Below, piece after piece: positions 24,301 through 33,458 of a stretch of 45,643 bases of DNA. The stretch is from Thermoplasmata archaeon. GTDB lineage: Archaea; Thermoplasmatota; DTKX01; VGTL01. Within the stretch, counting starts at the first letter, position 1. Each line of letters begins with the position of its first letter. The position numbers and the translations under genes are program-made. Location: the NCBI GenBank assembly GCA_038851035.1, contig JAWCLH010000023.1, positions 1 to 45,643 on the forward strand, read 5' to 3'. Below the pieces are notes generated by a model. That model searched no databases. It was not told the origin of the DNA and saw only the letters and a list, made by a program, of their open reading frames with translations.

Positions 24301-25019
24301 TGCCGGAGGGCGAAACCGGACCGCAGGCGGCCGGATCACAGCTCCCGAAGCGCCCCGGCCCCTCATCCCAGAAGGGGGAGTTCAGCCTGATGATGGCCGG
24401 GGTCGGAGGTCAGGGGCTCGTGCTCCTGTCCAGCATCATAGGTAGCGCGGGCGCTCTCTCGAACATGCGCGTCGTCACGGGCGAGCAGCACGGCCTCTCC
24501 CAGCGCTCGGGCTCGATACAGGTCCATCTCAGGATAGGGCCTGGAGTTCGCTCCCCGCTGATTCCCGTGGGCAGCGCCGACGCCCTCCTCTCGCTCGAGG
24601 CACTCGAGACCCTGAGGTATATAGAGTACCTGAGGGACGGGGGCGTGGCCATCATCAACTCCCGGGTCATGCACCCCGTCACGGAAACCTCGGAGCTTGT
24701 CAGGGACAGGAAGGCTCCGCAGAAGTACCTGGGCCTGGAGGAGGTCGTGAGGCGTCTCGAGACCGTCACGCCCCACGTGCTCACCCTCGACGCTCTCGAG
24801 CTCGCGAACCGGGCCGGGAACCCGCTGACTGAGAATGTTGTCCTGCTCGGCGCGATGTGCGTCCTCGAGGCCTTCCCGATTCCTCCCGAGCCGCTGCGCG
24901 ATGCCATCCGAAGAATGGTGCCGGCAAAGGCCGTGGAGGCGAATCTGAGGGCCTTCGAGCTGGGGGCGAGGGCGGCCCGGGAGAGGTTCTGCAGGGCGCT
25001 GGCGTGCAGGGCACTATAA
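24300..25019 (+). CDS. iorB: Indolepyruvate:ferredoxin oxidoreductase, beta subunit
   Basis: 239 residues; its ATG overlaps the iorA stop by one base, so translation is coupled. After a ~28-residue Pro/Gln/Gly-rich extension the pyruvate-ferredoxin-oxidoreductase gamma-type domain begins (MMAGVGGQGLVLLSSIIGSA, about residues 31-50), with the family motif TGEQHGLSQRSGSIQVHLR (about 60-78) and the later NVVLLGAMC helix. It forms the heteromeric enzyme with IorA. Length is a little above the usual ~200 because of the N-terminal extension. Confidence 0.96.
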   Translation: MPEGETGPQAAGSQLPKRPGPSSQKGEFSLMMAGVGGQGLVLLSSIIGSAGALSNMRVVTGEQHGLSQRSGSIQVHLRIGPGVRSPLIPVGSADALLSLEALETLRYIEYLRDGGVAIINSRVMHPVTETSELVRDRKAPQKYLGLEEVVRRLETVTPHVLTLDALELANRAGNPLTENVVLLGAMCVLEAFPIPPEPLRDAIRRMVPAKAVEANLRAFELGARAARERFCRALACRAL

Positions 25020-25219
25020 GGCGAGCCCACTGGCCTGATACTAACGGGGTGATGGAAAAGCAGACGTCTCAGCCCCCTGCCATGCTTTGCCATGTCAATG
25101 CAGTTCCATGATAAACAATTGCAATGCTATATTTATATTTCATGAATTTTATTTTCACAGGGCCGCTAACGGGGATTAAACCAAAATAATCAGAAAAATT
25201 TGAATTGTATATTGGGTAA

Positions 25220-25233
25220 AATTTATATTTATG
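25220..25233 (+). promoter_or_regulatory. TATA-box-like promoter for the DUF5678-like gene
   Basis: AATTTATATTTATG, about 27 bp upstream of the ATG at 25253, in an AT-rich block (25110-25250). A second TATA-like run lies at 25126-25140. Confidence 0.6.
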
Positions 25234-25252
25234 AAATGCAATAGAGGTCTTG

Positions 25253-25453
25253 ATGGATGTAACGAACTTCAAAGAAATGCAGAAGCACTTCGGGGGCAAG
25301 TTCGTCGCCCTGCTGAATGATGAGAAGGTCGTGGCCTCGGGAAAGACCTTCAACGAGACCCTTCACAAGCTCCAAGAGTTGAAGCTCGTGAACAAGGCCG
25401 GCCTTTCGATTCGGTTCATTCGGCCGGTTTCGAATAAGAACCCTTTCAACTGA
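25253..25453 (+). CDS. Small DUF5678-like protein
   Basis: 66 residues from the ATG at 25253, with GAGGT five bases upstream. The pattern 'F..GKFVALLNDEKVVASGKTFNETLHKL' followed by a short beta strand (IRFIRPV) fits DUF5678, a family of small archaeal and bacterial proteins of unknown role often found near toxin-antitoxin or regulatory genes. No partner toxin is adjacent. It is cytosolic, transcribed alone from its own promoter. Confidence 0.65.
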   Translation: MDVTNFKEMQKHFGGKFVALLNDEKVVASGKTFNETLHKLQELKLVNKAGLSIRFIRPVSNKNPFN

Positions 25454-25687
25454 GCTTCCTGCTTTCTTCTCTCAAATGGGGCTCCGGCCTCTCGCGAGTG
25501 CCCAATTTCTTACTTCCGAGTTCTTTCTGTAGGTGCAAGGGCCCCTAGACGGCCCGGACATGTGGTGTGTCTCCTCCAACCGCCTAAGCCTCCCGTACCA
25601 TTGTAGACTGACTGGGCAAGTCGCGGCTGAGACGAACGAGAATTATCTCGTGCTGCTCACGCGCCGTTTACGTGATACCCGCACCGC

Positions 25688-25700
25688 ATAAATTATATAG
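25688..25700 (+). promoter_or_regulatory. TATA-box-like promoter for the subtilase
   Basis: ATAAATTATATAG centred about 28 bp before the GTG at 25722, predicting a leaderless transcript. The 230 bp before it (25454-25687) show no gene. Confidence 0.65.
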
Positions 25701-25721
25701 AAAGACCGCAATCTTTTCAGC

Positions 25722-28700
25722 GTGGCTGCTGTCCTCCCCTCCCTTCTCCTCCTTGCGTTAATACTAGCCCCCGCCCCGCCCTCCCTCGCCACTCATTCTG
25801 CACCCTCGTCTTCCCAGCCCGTTATCATTCTGGAGCTCGCGGGGCCGCTCCCCCCAGACTGCGCGCGTATTATCGAAGGGCTAGGGGCAGAGGTCATCGG
25901 CTACCTACCTCCCTATTCATTCTTATTGCTCCTGCCCCGAGGACCCGGTCCCCTCTCCTCCTCCCCCCTGCTCCACATCGAATCCCTGCGCCACCTGCTT
26001 CTCGAAGAAAAGCTCTCTCCCCCTCTGCGGGAGCTCCCGGAGGGTTATGAGAGGTTGAAGGTCCTCTTCGCCGGGGAGAGGGCTGCAATCGAGCCCCGAA
26101 TTCGTGAGCTTGGCGTCGAGGTGCTTCTCTGGGGGGATGGATACTTCGTTTCGAGGGGTGGGGAGGACAAGGTTCTAGCGCTCGCCAGCCTCGGACAGGT
26201 ATACTGGCTCGAGCCAGCCCCTGCCCCCGAGTTCCTGAACGACCTCGCGACGCGTACCCTGGGCGCCCGCCAGAGAAACGACGGCCCTTATGAGAACAAC
26301 GGCCTGTCGCTCTGGAGCTACAACAGCGGCTCTTTCGAGGGAACGACGGGAGCCGGGGTGAATGTCTCGATAGTTGACACAGGCATCGACGGCTCCCATC
26401 CTGCCTTCGAGGGAAGGAAGGTCGCCTACAAAGACTACAGCGGCTACACCGCGTGGACCGACGAGTATTCCTCTGCGAGGGGGCACGGAACGATGTGCGC
26501 CGGCATCGTGGCGGGCAGCGGCGCCTGGCGCCCCTCGGACCCGTCGGGCCAGCCGGGTAAGTACGCCGGCATCGCGCCCGGCGCGGGCCTCATCGGTCAG
26601 GCGATACCAAACTGGACCTACAGCGTCGAGAGGCTCTGCCGCGACGCCCACTCGCTGGGGGCCTTCATCTCTAGCAATAGCTGGGGCTTGAACTACTTTA
26701 CAGGGGACTACATCAGCGACTGCGCGGACTATGATAGATACGTCCGCGACTCGGACCCGAACACGCCCGGAGACCAGCCCCTCGTCGTGGTTTTCTCTGC
26801 GGGCAACTCCGGCCCGACGAGCATAACCGTCTGCCCGCCCTCGACGGCGAAGAACGTTATCTCGGTGGGCGCGACCGGCAACGACCGCACCGGGAGCTAT
26901 GGATACGTCTCCTCCGGCACCATCGTTACATTCAGCAGCCGCGGCCCCTGCGACGACGGAAGAATCAAGCCCGACGTCGTGGCCCCGGGCGTGGACACCT
27001 ACACCACCAGTGCCTTGTACAACGCATACAAGGGCTATTTAGGCACGGTCCCGGACGACCCCGACTCCTCCTCCTATTTCGTCGGGGGAGGGACGAGCGC
27101 CTCCTGCCCCTACGTCGCGGGCGCCTGTGCCCTCGTCACCTCCTTCTGGAGGCAGCACCACGGCGTGGACCCCACTCCGGCACTTATCAAGGCTCTCCTG
27201 ATAAATGGGGCCGAGCCTCTTCCCGGCTATGCCTACCCAGGGCCGGACCAGGGCTGGGGGAGGGTAAACGTCACCCGCTCAATCGTTCCGTATGGGGGCC
27301 GTAGCATCCTCGCCTTTGACCAGACTTCTCCTCTCAACCAAGGCGGGACGTCGTCGAAGATGCTCAGGGTCCACAACGAGCGCGAGCTCAAGGTCACTCT
27401 AGTCTGGACGGACAGGCCTGGGACGCCCTACGCGAGTAAGGCGCTTGTCAACGACCTCGACCTCGTCGTCACGGACCCCGACGGAAATGTCTACTACGGA
27501 AACAATTTCGCCGGTGGCCATTCCGTTCCCGGGGGGTCCCCAGACGAGAGGAACAACGTCGAGGGCCTACTGCTCCCGTTCCCCAAGAATGGGAAGTGGT
27601 GGGTGAATGTGAGCGCGCGCAGTGTTCCCTACGGCCCCCAGGACTTCGCCCTCGTGATATCCGGAGCTGTCACAGAGATATCGGCGGACCCGGCGGCGGA
27701 GTCGGTCTCGGTCTCGCCGGCGACGCTAATAGAGGGGGAGAAAGCCACGCTATCATTCACCGTCCGCAACCTGGGCCACGGGACGGCCTCGGCCTTCCCC
27801 TACAAGATATACATCGATGGGCAGCCGCTCGCAACCGGGGACCTACCCTCCCTCCCTCCGGGCGAGACGGTGGAGGTGGGGGCGGAGTGGACGGCTCTCA
27901 GGGGGGCTCACGCGTTCTCGCTCTCGGTGGACCCGGATGGATTGGTCGACGAACTCGACGAGGGGAATAATCATATAGAAATCGCCCGGACGGTCCTCCA
28001 CTACGGCGTCGGGGCCTCGGTCTCGCCGCCAGAGATTCTCCTCGACCCAGGGGGGAGCTATGTTCTGGAGGGGGTTGTGGAGAACACCGGCACCGCGCCG
28101 GACACGGTCCAGCTCGGCGCCTCCTCCTCGTCCCCTGGGTGGAGCGCCTCGGTGGAGAGGACATCGCTGAGCATCGGGCCGGGCGAGAAGGCAAAGGTCG
28201 GCCTGGTCGTCGTCTGCCCCGAGGCGGCACTCGCGGGCGAGGACTGCGTTCTCACGCTGGCCGCGGTCTCCACGGGCAACTCGAGCTACCGCGCCGAGGC
28301 TTCAGCGAGGGCTGTTACGAGACAGGTCTATGGCATCTCCATTCCTTCTTCTCCCCCGTCGGTCGAGATTCTCCCCTGGGAAACCGCCTCCTTCAACATC
28401 ACCATCTCGAACACCGGCAACGGTCCCGACGTCGTGAACGTCGAAGCGTTTGGGGACCGCTCCGACTGGTCTGTCGAGCAGAGCGCCCAGACGCTCTCGA
28501 TTCCAGCCCGGAGCTGGGAGACGCTGGAGGTCAGGGTCACGCCCCACCCCGCGAGCCTCGCGGGCAACTCCTCGACCACTATCCTCACCGCCACCAGCTC
28601 CGGAGCCCTCGCGGCGAGTGTGGAGCTGAGGGTCTCGGTTGCGCAGTTCTATAACATCACCCTTGCCCTCCTGCCGCTCGAGGTGTCCGCGCCCCCCGGT

Positions 28701-29453
28701 GGGAGCGTGTCCGCTCTGTTCTTCGTCACCAATGGAGGCAACGGGCCAGACAATGTGAGCGTCGAACTCGAGCTACCTCCGGGCTGGGAATCGCCGCTCG
28801 AGCCCTCGCTCCCACTAGGGGGATATGAGAGCTTCAACGGGAGCGTGAGCGTGCGCGTCCCGCCGTCCGAGCTCGCCGGCGATTTCCGGGTCTCCCTCAC
28901 GGTGCGCTCAGAGAGCGGCATTGAGCGTAGGGAGGGCTTCGAAGTCCATGTCCAGCAGGTTTACGCCTCCGCCTCCAGACCCTCGCCCAGGAAGGAAGTG
29001 GTCTACCCAGGCGAGGCCGCCTTCTTCTATATATCGGTGACCAATTTGGGCAACGGGAGGGACGCGTTCGACGTTTTCCCCTCCGGACTCCCGGAGGGAG
29101 TGACGGTGGCGAGGCTCACGGGTCCAGTTCCTCTGGGGCATGGAGAGACCGCTGCAGTCGCGGTCACCCTGACAGTTTCCGAGCGCGCACCAGCCGGAGA
29201 GATGGGGCTGGTATTCAGGGCGACATCGAGGGGGGAGCCCCGGGCCGTCAGCACGAGCGAGGTGGTCCTTGTCGTCCTCCCGCTTCCAGAGCCACCATCC
29301 CCCCCGGCTCCTCCTGCGTCACCGTTGAGGGAAGTGACGCTCGGTGGCTGGGAGCTCTGCACCATTCCCGTTCTTCTAGCCGCCGCCTTCACCGTCCTGT
29401 TAGTGGCTGTGGAGCGCAAGGCCCCTCACACCCCGCCCAGTGCCAATTTTTAA
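25722..29453 (+). CDS. Large secreted subtilisin-family (S8) protease, membrane-anchored
   Basis: 1243 residues from a GTG at 25722 that directly starts a signal peptide (about residues 1-24). Residues 30-170 look like a propeptide. The S8 domain (about 195-525) has the full triad: Asp219 in SIVDTGIDGSHP, His255 in GHGTMCAGI and Ser459 in GGGTSASCPYVAG, plus oxyanion Asn362 in SAGNSGP. A jelly-roll domain follows (about 525-650), then a CARDB-type module (about 665-760) and four or so NEW3/NPCBM-type beta repeats (about 765-1190). The end has a membrane helix (about 1212-1232) and a short basic tail. It probably degrades external protein at the cell surface. There is no PG-type sorting motif, so anchoring is by a plain C-terminal helix. 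Confidence 0.95.
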   Translation: MAAVLPSLLLLALILAPAPPSLATHSAPSSSQPVIILELAGPLPPDCARIIEGLGAEVIGYLPPYSFLLLLPRGPGPLSSSPLLHIESLRHLLLEEKLSPPLRELPEGYERLKVLFAGERAAIEPRIRELGVEVLLWGDGYFVSRGGEDKVLALASLGQVYWLEPAPAPEFLNDLATRTLGARQRNDGPYENNGLSLWSYNSGSFEGTTGAGVNVSIVDTGIDGSHPAFEGRKVAYKDYSGYTAWTDEYSSARGHGTMCAGIVAGSGAWRPSDPSGQPGKYAGIAPGAGLIGQAIPNWTYSVERLCRDAHSLGAFISSNSWGLNYFTGDYISDCADYDRYVRDSDPNTPGDQPLVVVFSAGNSGPTSITVCPPSTAKNVISVGATGNDRTGSYGYVSSGTIVTFSSRGPCDDGRIKPDVVAPGVDTYTTSALYNAYKGYLGTVPDDPDSSSYFVGGGTSASCPYVAGACALVTSFWRQHHGVDPTPALIKALLINGAEPLPGYAYPGPDQGWGRVNVTRSIVPYGGRSILAFDQTSPLNQGGTSSKMLRVHNERELKVTLVWTDRPGTPYASKALVNDLDLVVTDPDGNVYYGNNFAGGHSVPGGSPDERNNVEGLLLPFPKNGKWWVNVSARSVPYGPQDFALVISGAVTEISADPAAESVSVSPATLIEGEKATLSFTVRNLGHGTASAFPYKIYIDGQPLATGDLPSLPPGETVEVGAEWTALRGAHAFSLSVDPDGLVDELDEGNNHIEIARTVLHYGVGASVSPPEILLDPGGSYVLEGVVENTGTAPDTVQLGASSSSPGWSASVERTSLSIGPGEKAKVGLVVVCPEAALAGEDCVLTLAAVSTGNSSYRAEASARAVTRQVYGISIPSSPPSVEILPWETASFNITISNTGNGPDVVNVEAFGDRSDWSVEQSAQTLSIPARSWETLEVRVTPHPASLAGNSSTTILTATSSGALAASVELRVSVAQFYNITLALLPLEVSAPPGGSVSALFFVTNGGNGPDNVSVELELPPGWESPLEPSLPLGGYESFNGSVSVRVPPSELAGDFRVSLTVRSESGIERREGFEVHVQQVYASASRPSPRKEVVYPGEAAFFYISVTNLGNGRDAFDVFPSGLPEGVTVARLTGPVPLGHGETAAVAVTLTVSERAPAGEMGLVFRATSRGEPRAVSTSEVVLVVLPLPEPPSPPAPPASPLREVTLGGWELCTIPVLLAAAFTVLLVAVERKAPHTPPSANF

Positions 29454-29489
29454 GTATCTCGATTGTGTTGCCAGCGGCGGAGGAGCACG

Positions 29490-29804
29490 GTGGACGTCTA
29501 CCTCAACGACCTGCTGTTGGCGGGCTTCGTGGTCGAGATGAGGAAGGACTACAGGATAGGCCGGAGAATCGAGCAGGGCGCGGACGGCGACGACATCATT
29601 CTCGAGGGCAGGAAGTCGGCGGAGTTCTCTCTTACCGGAAGAATGACTCTCGAGCAGCTGAGAGCACTCGAGAGGGAGCTGGCGAAGGGGGAGCCGCTGT
29701 TCAGGTCGGAGTTCGGCGAGTACAGGGTGGCGGTGAAGTCACTCCACTACCGTAGCGACACCTCCGAGGTGGCGCTGGAGCTCATCGAGGACGTTCATTT
29801 CTGA
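29490..29804 (+). CDS. Small protein resembling phage-tail/baseplate gpU-like modules
   Basis: 104 residues from a GTG at 29490 with GGAGGAG seven bases upstream; it begins 36 bp after the subtilase stop. The order 'YLNDLLLAGFVVEMRKDYRIG', 'ILEGRKSAEFSLTGRMTLEQ', 'LERELAKGEPLFRSEFGEYRV' and a final beta strand pair resembles small tail-tube or baseplate proteins (gpU/circularisation-type), which have an 'L.GRk..isl.G' strand and a 'GeP..f.s.fGe..V' strand. No other tail genes are nearby. The likeness is by pattern and could be chance; the protein is otherwise unassigned. Confidence 0.6.
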   Translation: MDVYLNDLLLAGFVVEMRKDYRIGRRIEQGADGDDIILEGRKSAEFSLTGRMTLEQLRALERELAKGEPLFRSEFGEYRVAVKSLHYRSDTSEVALELIEDVHF

Positions 29805-29916
29805 TTGTTTTTGACTGTCCGTGACTGCGCCCCGCGGGGTCGAGGCGCGAGGCGAGCGGCGCCGTTTCGGGGTCCTGAGGGCTCGTTCGGACGCACCATC
29901 GCGTGCCCCGTGGGGG

Positions 29917-31449
29917 CTACACAACGGGGCTCAGCCTGACGCTGGGCGGGCCCCTCTCCGGGTCCGGGGTGATCACGAAAACGTTCGTCCTCGGGCTGAC
30001 CCCGTACATGCAGACCGAGTTGTTGATGTCAAGAATTCTGATGTATGTGTCGGCCATGTTCATGATCTCCTGCGTGAGCTTCAGGCCCGGCTTGAGGATG
30101 CCGACGCCCACGTCCTCGGATATCTTGATTCTGCCAACGGTGTTGAAGAGGTCCCTTATCGCGATGTCGTTACCGCGCAGGTACTCCAAGGTGTCGAAGG
30201 CGGCGAAGTCCATTATCGGTCTGTTCTCCGGGCCCCTGAGGCTCTGGAGGACGTTCCTCCAGTTGCGCAGCGCCTCCTCCTTGTTTCTGGTCCCGAGGGC
30301 GAGGATGTAGGGCTTCCGGGTCTCCTGGATGAAGTAGTCCGCGATCTGGACGAATCTGTCGAATAGGGAGGGGTCCAGGAAGCGGGTTAGGTCGTCTCGC
30401 AGAGTGTCGGCTTGGTCGCCGCCCGGCAAGACCACGATGGCACCCCTCTGCTGGGATATAAAGTTGAGCAGGATCGGCCTGACGAGCGAATAGTACTCCT
30501 CCGTGGAAACGTTCCCTGCGACCTCGATGACGTTGTAGCTGCCCTTCCTGAAGCCACCACCGAGAAGGGCGTCGAGGTCGGGCGTGCCTGTGCTGTAGTG
30601 GCCCGGGCCGTCGGGAATCGGTTCCCAGCGCTTTGGCTCGCCAATGGCCCTGAAGGGCTCGAAGGTCCTGAACCTACCCCCGTGAAGGCTGATGAGGTAC
30701 CGGGGGCGCTGAATCTCCGTCGCCCTGAGCTTCTCGATGCGCATCTCCCTGACCCGCCTCCCCTCGACCTCCATCATGTCCAGAACAACGACGCCATCGG
30801 CGAGATAGTCTATCGAGGTCGCGACGCCCTTCTCAAGAATGACCAGCATGTCGACGTTGGAGTGCTCGACCAAGTCCTTCTGGAGCGCGTGGACCAGCTC
30901 CTCGGGCGGTAGGCCGTAGCGCGTCGTGATGCCCTCGACGCTGTCAATAGCGAAGAAGCTCTTCCGGGGGAGGCACGCCTCGACCCTGTCGTAGATTCTG
31001 GATATCTCGGGAATCGTGTAGCGCTCGAGAAGCTTGGAGAGACAGGTCCTGTCCACCTCCTCGGGCGCCTCCTCTCTGGGGCCATGGAGGGACCGGAGGA
31101 ACTCCTGCGCCCCCTTTATCCTGACTGCCTTCTCTTTCTGCACCTTAGTCTCCGCTTTCTCCTCCCTGTATATCGTGGCAAGGAACTCCCTGCTCGCATC
31201 CACGATTCTGGCCCTCATGTCCTTCTCCCTGAGCCAGGGGAATTGGACATAGAGCGAGGCGTCAGATACTCGCGTTGACAGGTAGAAGCTCGCCTCCGGG
31301 TCGGCGATCTCCTCGAGAATCTGGAGGGCGAGCGTGGTCTTTCCCGTGCCGGCCAGCCCCTTTATGATGAGCGATTTTCCTCCTGGCCTGCTGAAGAACT
31401 CGGACAGCTCCCCCGGAACTCCAAGCGCGACGCCCTCCCTTTTTCTCAC
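29917..31449 (-). CDS. Double KaiC/GvpD-like ATPase (first P-loop intact, second lost)
   Basis: 510 residues from a GTG at 31449 with GGGGGAGGA four bases before it (a TTG at 31470 is an alternative). The first domain has Walker A GLAGTGKT at residues 31-38, a Walker-B-like FFAIDSVEGI (about 164-173) and ends with GGRFRTFEPF. The second (about 280-510) begins with TGTPDLDALLGGGF, the standard KaiC entry, but has AGNVSTEEYY where the P-loop should be, so it should not bind ATP in the normal way. The first half is a longer relative of the protein at 6574-7464. This is the last gene of the run with artA. A regulatory role is inferred from the family only. The stop is TAG. Confidence 0.85.
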   Translation of the reverse strand: MRKREGVALGVPGELSEFFSRPGGKSLIIKGLAGTGKTTLALQILEEIADPEASFYLSTRVSDASLYVQFPWLREKDMRARIVDASREFLATIYREEKAETKVQKEKAVRIKGAQEFLRSLHGPREEAPEEVDRTCLSKLLERYTIPEISRIYDRVEACLPRKSFFAIDSVEGITTRYGLPPEELVHALQKDLVEHSNVDMLVILEKGVATSIDYLADGVVVLDMMEVEGRRVREMRIEKLRATEIQRPRYLISLHGGRFRTFEPFRAIGEPKRWEPIPDGPGHYSTGTPDLDALLGGGFRKGSYNVIEVAGNVSTEEYYSLVRPILLNFISQQRGAIVVLPGGDQADTLRDDLTRFLDPSLFDRFVQIADYFIQETRKPYILALGTRNKEEALRNWRNVLQSLRGPENRPIMDFAAFDTLEYLRGNDIAIRDLFNTVGRIKISEDVGVGILKPGLKLTQEIMNMADTYIRILDINNSVCMYGVSPRTNVFVITPDPERGPPSVRLSPVV

Positions 31450-31500
31450 GATTCCTCCCCCGAATTCCAATTTCTGAGCTCGATATGTGCATCGGGTTAT

Positions 31501-31995
31501 TTACCTTTTAGCCCATTCCCGGGGTGCTCCCCGCACCGCGCCGCCGGCCCCCGGAGTCTCTCGGCTTGCACGCCCGTCCCCTCTCGCCACGTGGCTCCTT
31601 ACGCGTTTCACGTACATCAAGGGATAGCTCATCTCCCTCACGAAGTGCATGCAGCAGTGGGCCTCCGCGCTGCCGTAGCGCGTGACCACCTCGACCCGGA
31701 GCATGGAGCCGTCGAGGGTCTTGTACCTGTACCTGCCGGCAAGCCCCCTAAGGGCGGCTCTATCTATTTTTGCGCTCGCCCTGACCACCCAGGGCTGGAT
31801 TTTCACAGCTTCCACAATCGCCTTCTCGAGGGAGCCGGCGCTGGCCATCGTCACGGGAACTCCCACGAACTGGTGGTAGACCATCGCGAGCTTGATTCCG
31901 CCCTCGAAGACGGCCCTCTCCGCGTCGGTGCAGTGAAAGTACTTCCTCGCCCTATCCAAGGGAACACCCCGCGAGAGCCGCTCAACGCCCCACAT
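31501..31995 (-). CDS. mptD: Archaeal dihydroneopterin aldolase (MptD type)
   Basis: 164 residues. The family core is clear: ERAVFEGGIKLAMVYHQF (about 25-42), the 'LEKAIVEAVKIQPWVV' helix, YRYKTLDGSMLRVEV and the closing SYPLMYVKRVR. MptD cleaves dihydroneopterin to hydroxymethyl-dihydropterin and glycolaldehyde in tetrahydromethanopterin/folate-type cofactor synthesis. The usual length is ~120 residues; here a ~30-residue Arg/Gly/Ala-rich tail is added. It is cytosolic. It follows pssA by 42 bp and precedes the KaiC-like gene by 51 bp, so it is probably in the same operon although its pathway is unrelated. Confidence 0.92.
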   Translation of the reverse strand: MWGVERLSRGVPLDRARKYFHCTDAERAVFEGGIKLAMVYHQFVGVPVTMASAGSLEKAIVEAVKIQPWVVRASAKIDRAALRGLAGRYRYKTLDGSMLRVEVVTRYGSAEAHCCMHFVREMSYPLMYVKRVRSHVARGDGRASRETPGAGGAVRGAPREWAKR

Positions 31996-32037
31996 ATCTA
32001 TGAACCTTGCGTCGCGTCGGTCCTCGACCCCTCCCCC

Positions 32038-32784
32038 TCAGCCGTTCCTTGCGGCTGGGGCACGGGCCCCGGGCCTCCGACCCGTCGCGAATGGGCCAAA
32101 GGTCACATAGGCGACTGAGAGAAGCAGGGCGAGGTCGAGGAGGAATTCGAATAGGGGCGCCCCCGCCCCCGCTCTCTCGGTGACGATGACAAGGAATATC
32201 ACCACACCAGAGGAGACGGCATAGGTCCCTCGCACCTTCGGGTACCGGAGGTCGCTGATCATCAGCAGCCCAAGTAGCGCGAGAGCGAGGGGCCTCAGAA
32301 TTCCGGGCAATGGTGTCTCGCTCAGCTCACCCTGCAGTGAGAGCAGCGCCACCACGAGGGCGCTTGCGGGCGAGGGGAGGCCGGTGAAGACGGAGGAGTG
32401 GCCACCGCCCATGTAGCAGAACCGCGCCAGCCTGAGGAGGCCGCAGACCACGGAGGTTGCGCATGCAGCGAATAGGACGATATCCGAATGGGCGCCGGCG
32501 AGCTCGCGCATCGCACCTCGGGAGGTGACGAAGACCACCACCGCGGGCGCCACGCAGAAAGAGGTGGTGTCGGCCATCAAGTCGAGGTAGTCTCCGAAGT
32601 ACCACTTACGGCTGAACCTTCGGGCGAGGAGGCCGTCGAGACCATCGCAGAGAATTCCAAGGAGAATCGTATAAATGGCGAAGAGCACCTCTCCCTCCAG
32701 CACTAAAAGAATGGCGAGAAAGCCGAGAAGAGCGTTGGTCAAGGTGAAGAGGTCCGCGATCGAGACCATGCGCAGAATTCTCAA
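32038..32784 (-). CDS. pssA: CDP-archaeol serine transferase (archaetidylserine synthase)
   Basis: 248 residues from a TTG at 32784 overlapping the pssD stop (TTGA), or the ATG at 32769. The CDP-alcohol phosphatidyltransferase motif is complete: D-G-x2-A-R-x8-G-x3-D-x3-D in DGLLARRFSRKWYFGDYLD followed by LMAD. There are about seven hydrophobic segments. It transfers serine to CDP-archaeol in the membrane. In haloarchaea PssA and PssD make archaetidylethanolamine and are needed for lipid anchoring of ArtA substrates; the same trio is adjacent here. The C-terminus is a short Arg/Ala-rich tail. Confidence 0.93.
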   Translation of the reverse strand: MRILRMVSIADLFTLTNALLGFLAILLVLEGEVLFAIYTILLGILCDGLDGLLARRFSRKWYFGDYLDLMADTTSFCVAPAVVVFVTSRGAMRELAGAHSDIVLFAACATSVVCGLLRLARFCYMGGGHSSVFTGLPSPASALVVALLSLQGELSETPLPGILRPLALALLGLLMISDLRYPKVRGTYAVSSGVVIFLVIVTERAGAGAPLFEFLLDLALLLSVAYVTFGPFATGRRPGARAPAARNG

Positions 32785-33419
32785 CGGCTCCCCCTCCCCT
32801 CCCCCCTTCCGGGGGCCTCCGCCAGAGTCGTGCTTCCCGCCTTCACTCTCTCTCCCCTTCGCGCCCTGAGCTTGAGCCAGCCGGCGGGGACGAAGAGATC
32901 CACACGGGACCCGAACCGTATGATGCCGATTCTATCCCCCTTCGAGAGCTCCTGCCCCGCCCTCACATACGTCACGATGCGCCTCGCAAAGACCCCGGCG
33001 ATCTGCGTGATGAGAATTCTACCGAGGCTGCTCTCGAGCGTGATGACCACTCTCTCGTTCCTGTCCGCCTTCTTCCTGTAAGCGGGGGCGTGGCCGCCGG
33101 GCACCCGCCTCACCTCCACCACCCTCCCGGGCCATGGCGCTCTGTTAACATGGACGTCGTGTATGTTCATGAATATCGAGAAGTACGCTCCGGCCTCCGT
33201 AGCCTCGGCGCGTGTGAGGAGGCCGTCCGCGGGCGAGACGATGCCCTGGCCAATTTTTCTCTCCGGATCCCGGAAGAAAATGGCGAATACCACTGAGATT
33301 CCAGTAAACACGGCAAAGAGGATGATCGCGGGGATAGCGCTCCAGATGGCGATGAGCAGGGAAACCAGCGCTAACACCGCGGGAACGGCCACAATACGGA
33401 GGCACCCCTTCGCCAGCAC
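32781..33419 (-). CDS. pssD: Archaetidylserine decarboxylase proenzyme
   Basis: 212 residues from a GTG at 33419. Two hydrophobic segments (about 8-48) precede the decarboxylase core. Visible motifs: VSPADG with Asp65, FMNIHDVHVNRAP with His87/His90, and the self-cleavage site IRFGSRVDLF, where Ser171 should become the pyruvoyl group. The protein is the short archaeal type. It converts archaetidylserine to archaetidylethanolamine at the membrane. It overlaps pssA by 4 bp and follows artA by 39 bp. Confidence 0.94.
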   Translation of the reverse strand: MLAKGCLRIVAVPAVLALVSLLIAIWSAIPAIILFAVFTGISVVFAIFFRDPERKIGQGIVSPADGLLTRAEATEAGAYFSIFMNIHDVHVNRAPWPGRVVEVRRVPGGHAPAYRKKADRNERVVITLESSLGRILITQIAGVFARRIVTYVRAGQELSKGDRIGIIRFGSRVDLFVPAGWLKLRARRGERVKAGSTTLAEAPGRGEGRGSR

Positions 33420-33458
33420 CCTTACCCCGCTCCGCAGTGCAACTGGATTTTGTGTTTA

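Noticed and set aside
25454-25687. Possible RNA gene between the DUF5678-like gene and the subtilase
   Set aside because: No tRNA T-loop motif, no strong long stem and no recognisable RNA motif on either strand.
29917-31449. Reading the GvpD likeness as evidence of gas vesicles
   Set aside because: No gvpA/C/N/O-type genes are present, and the domain is a general KaiC-type ATPase.
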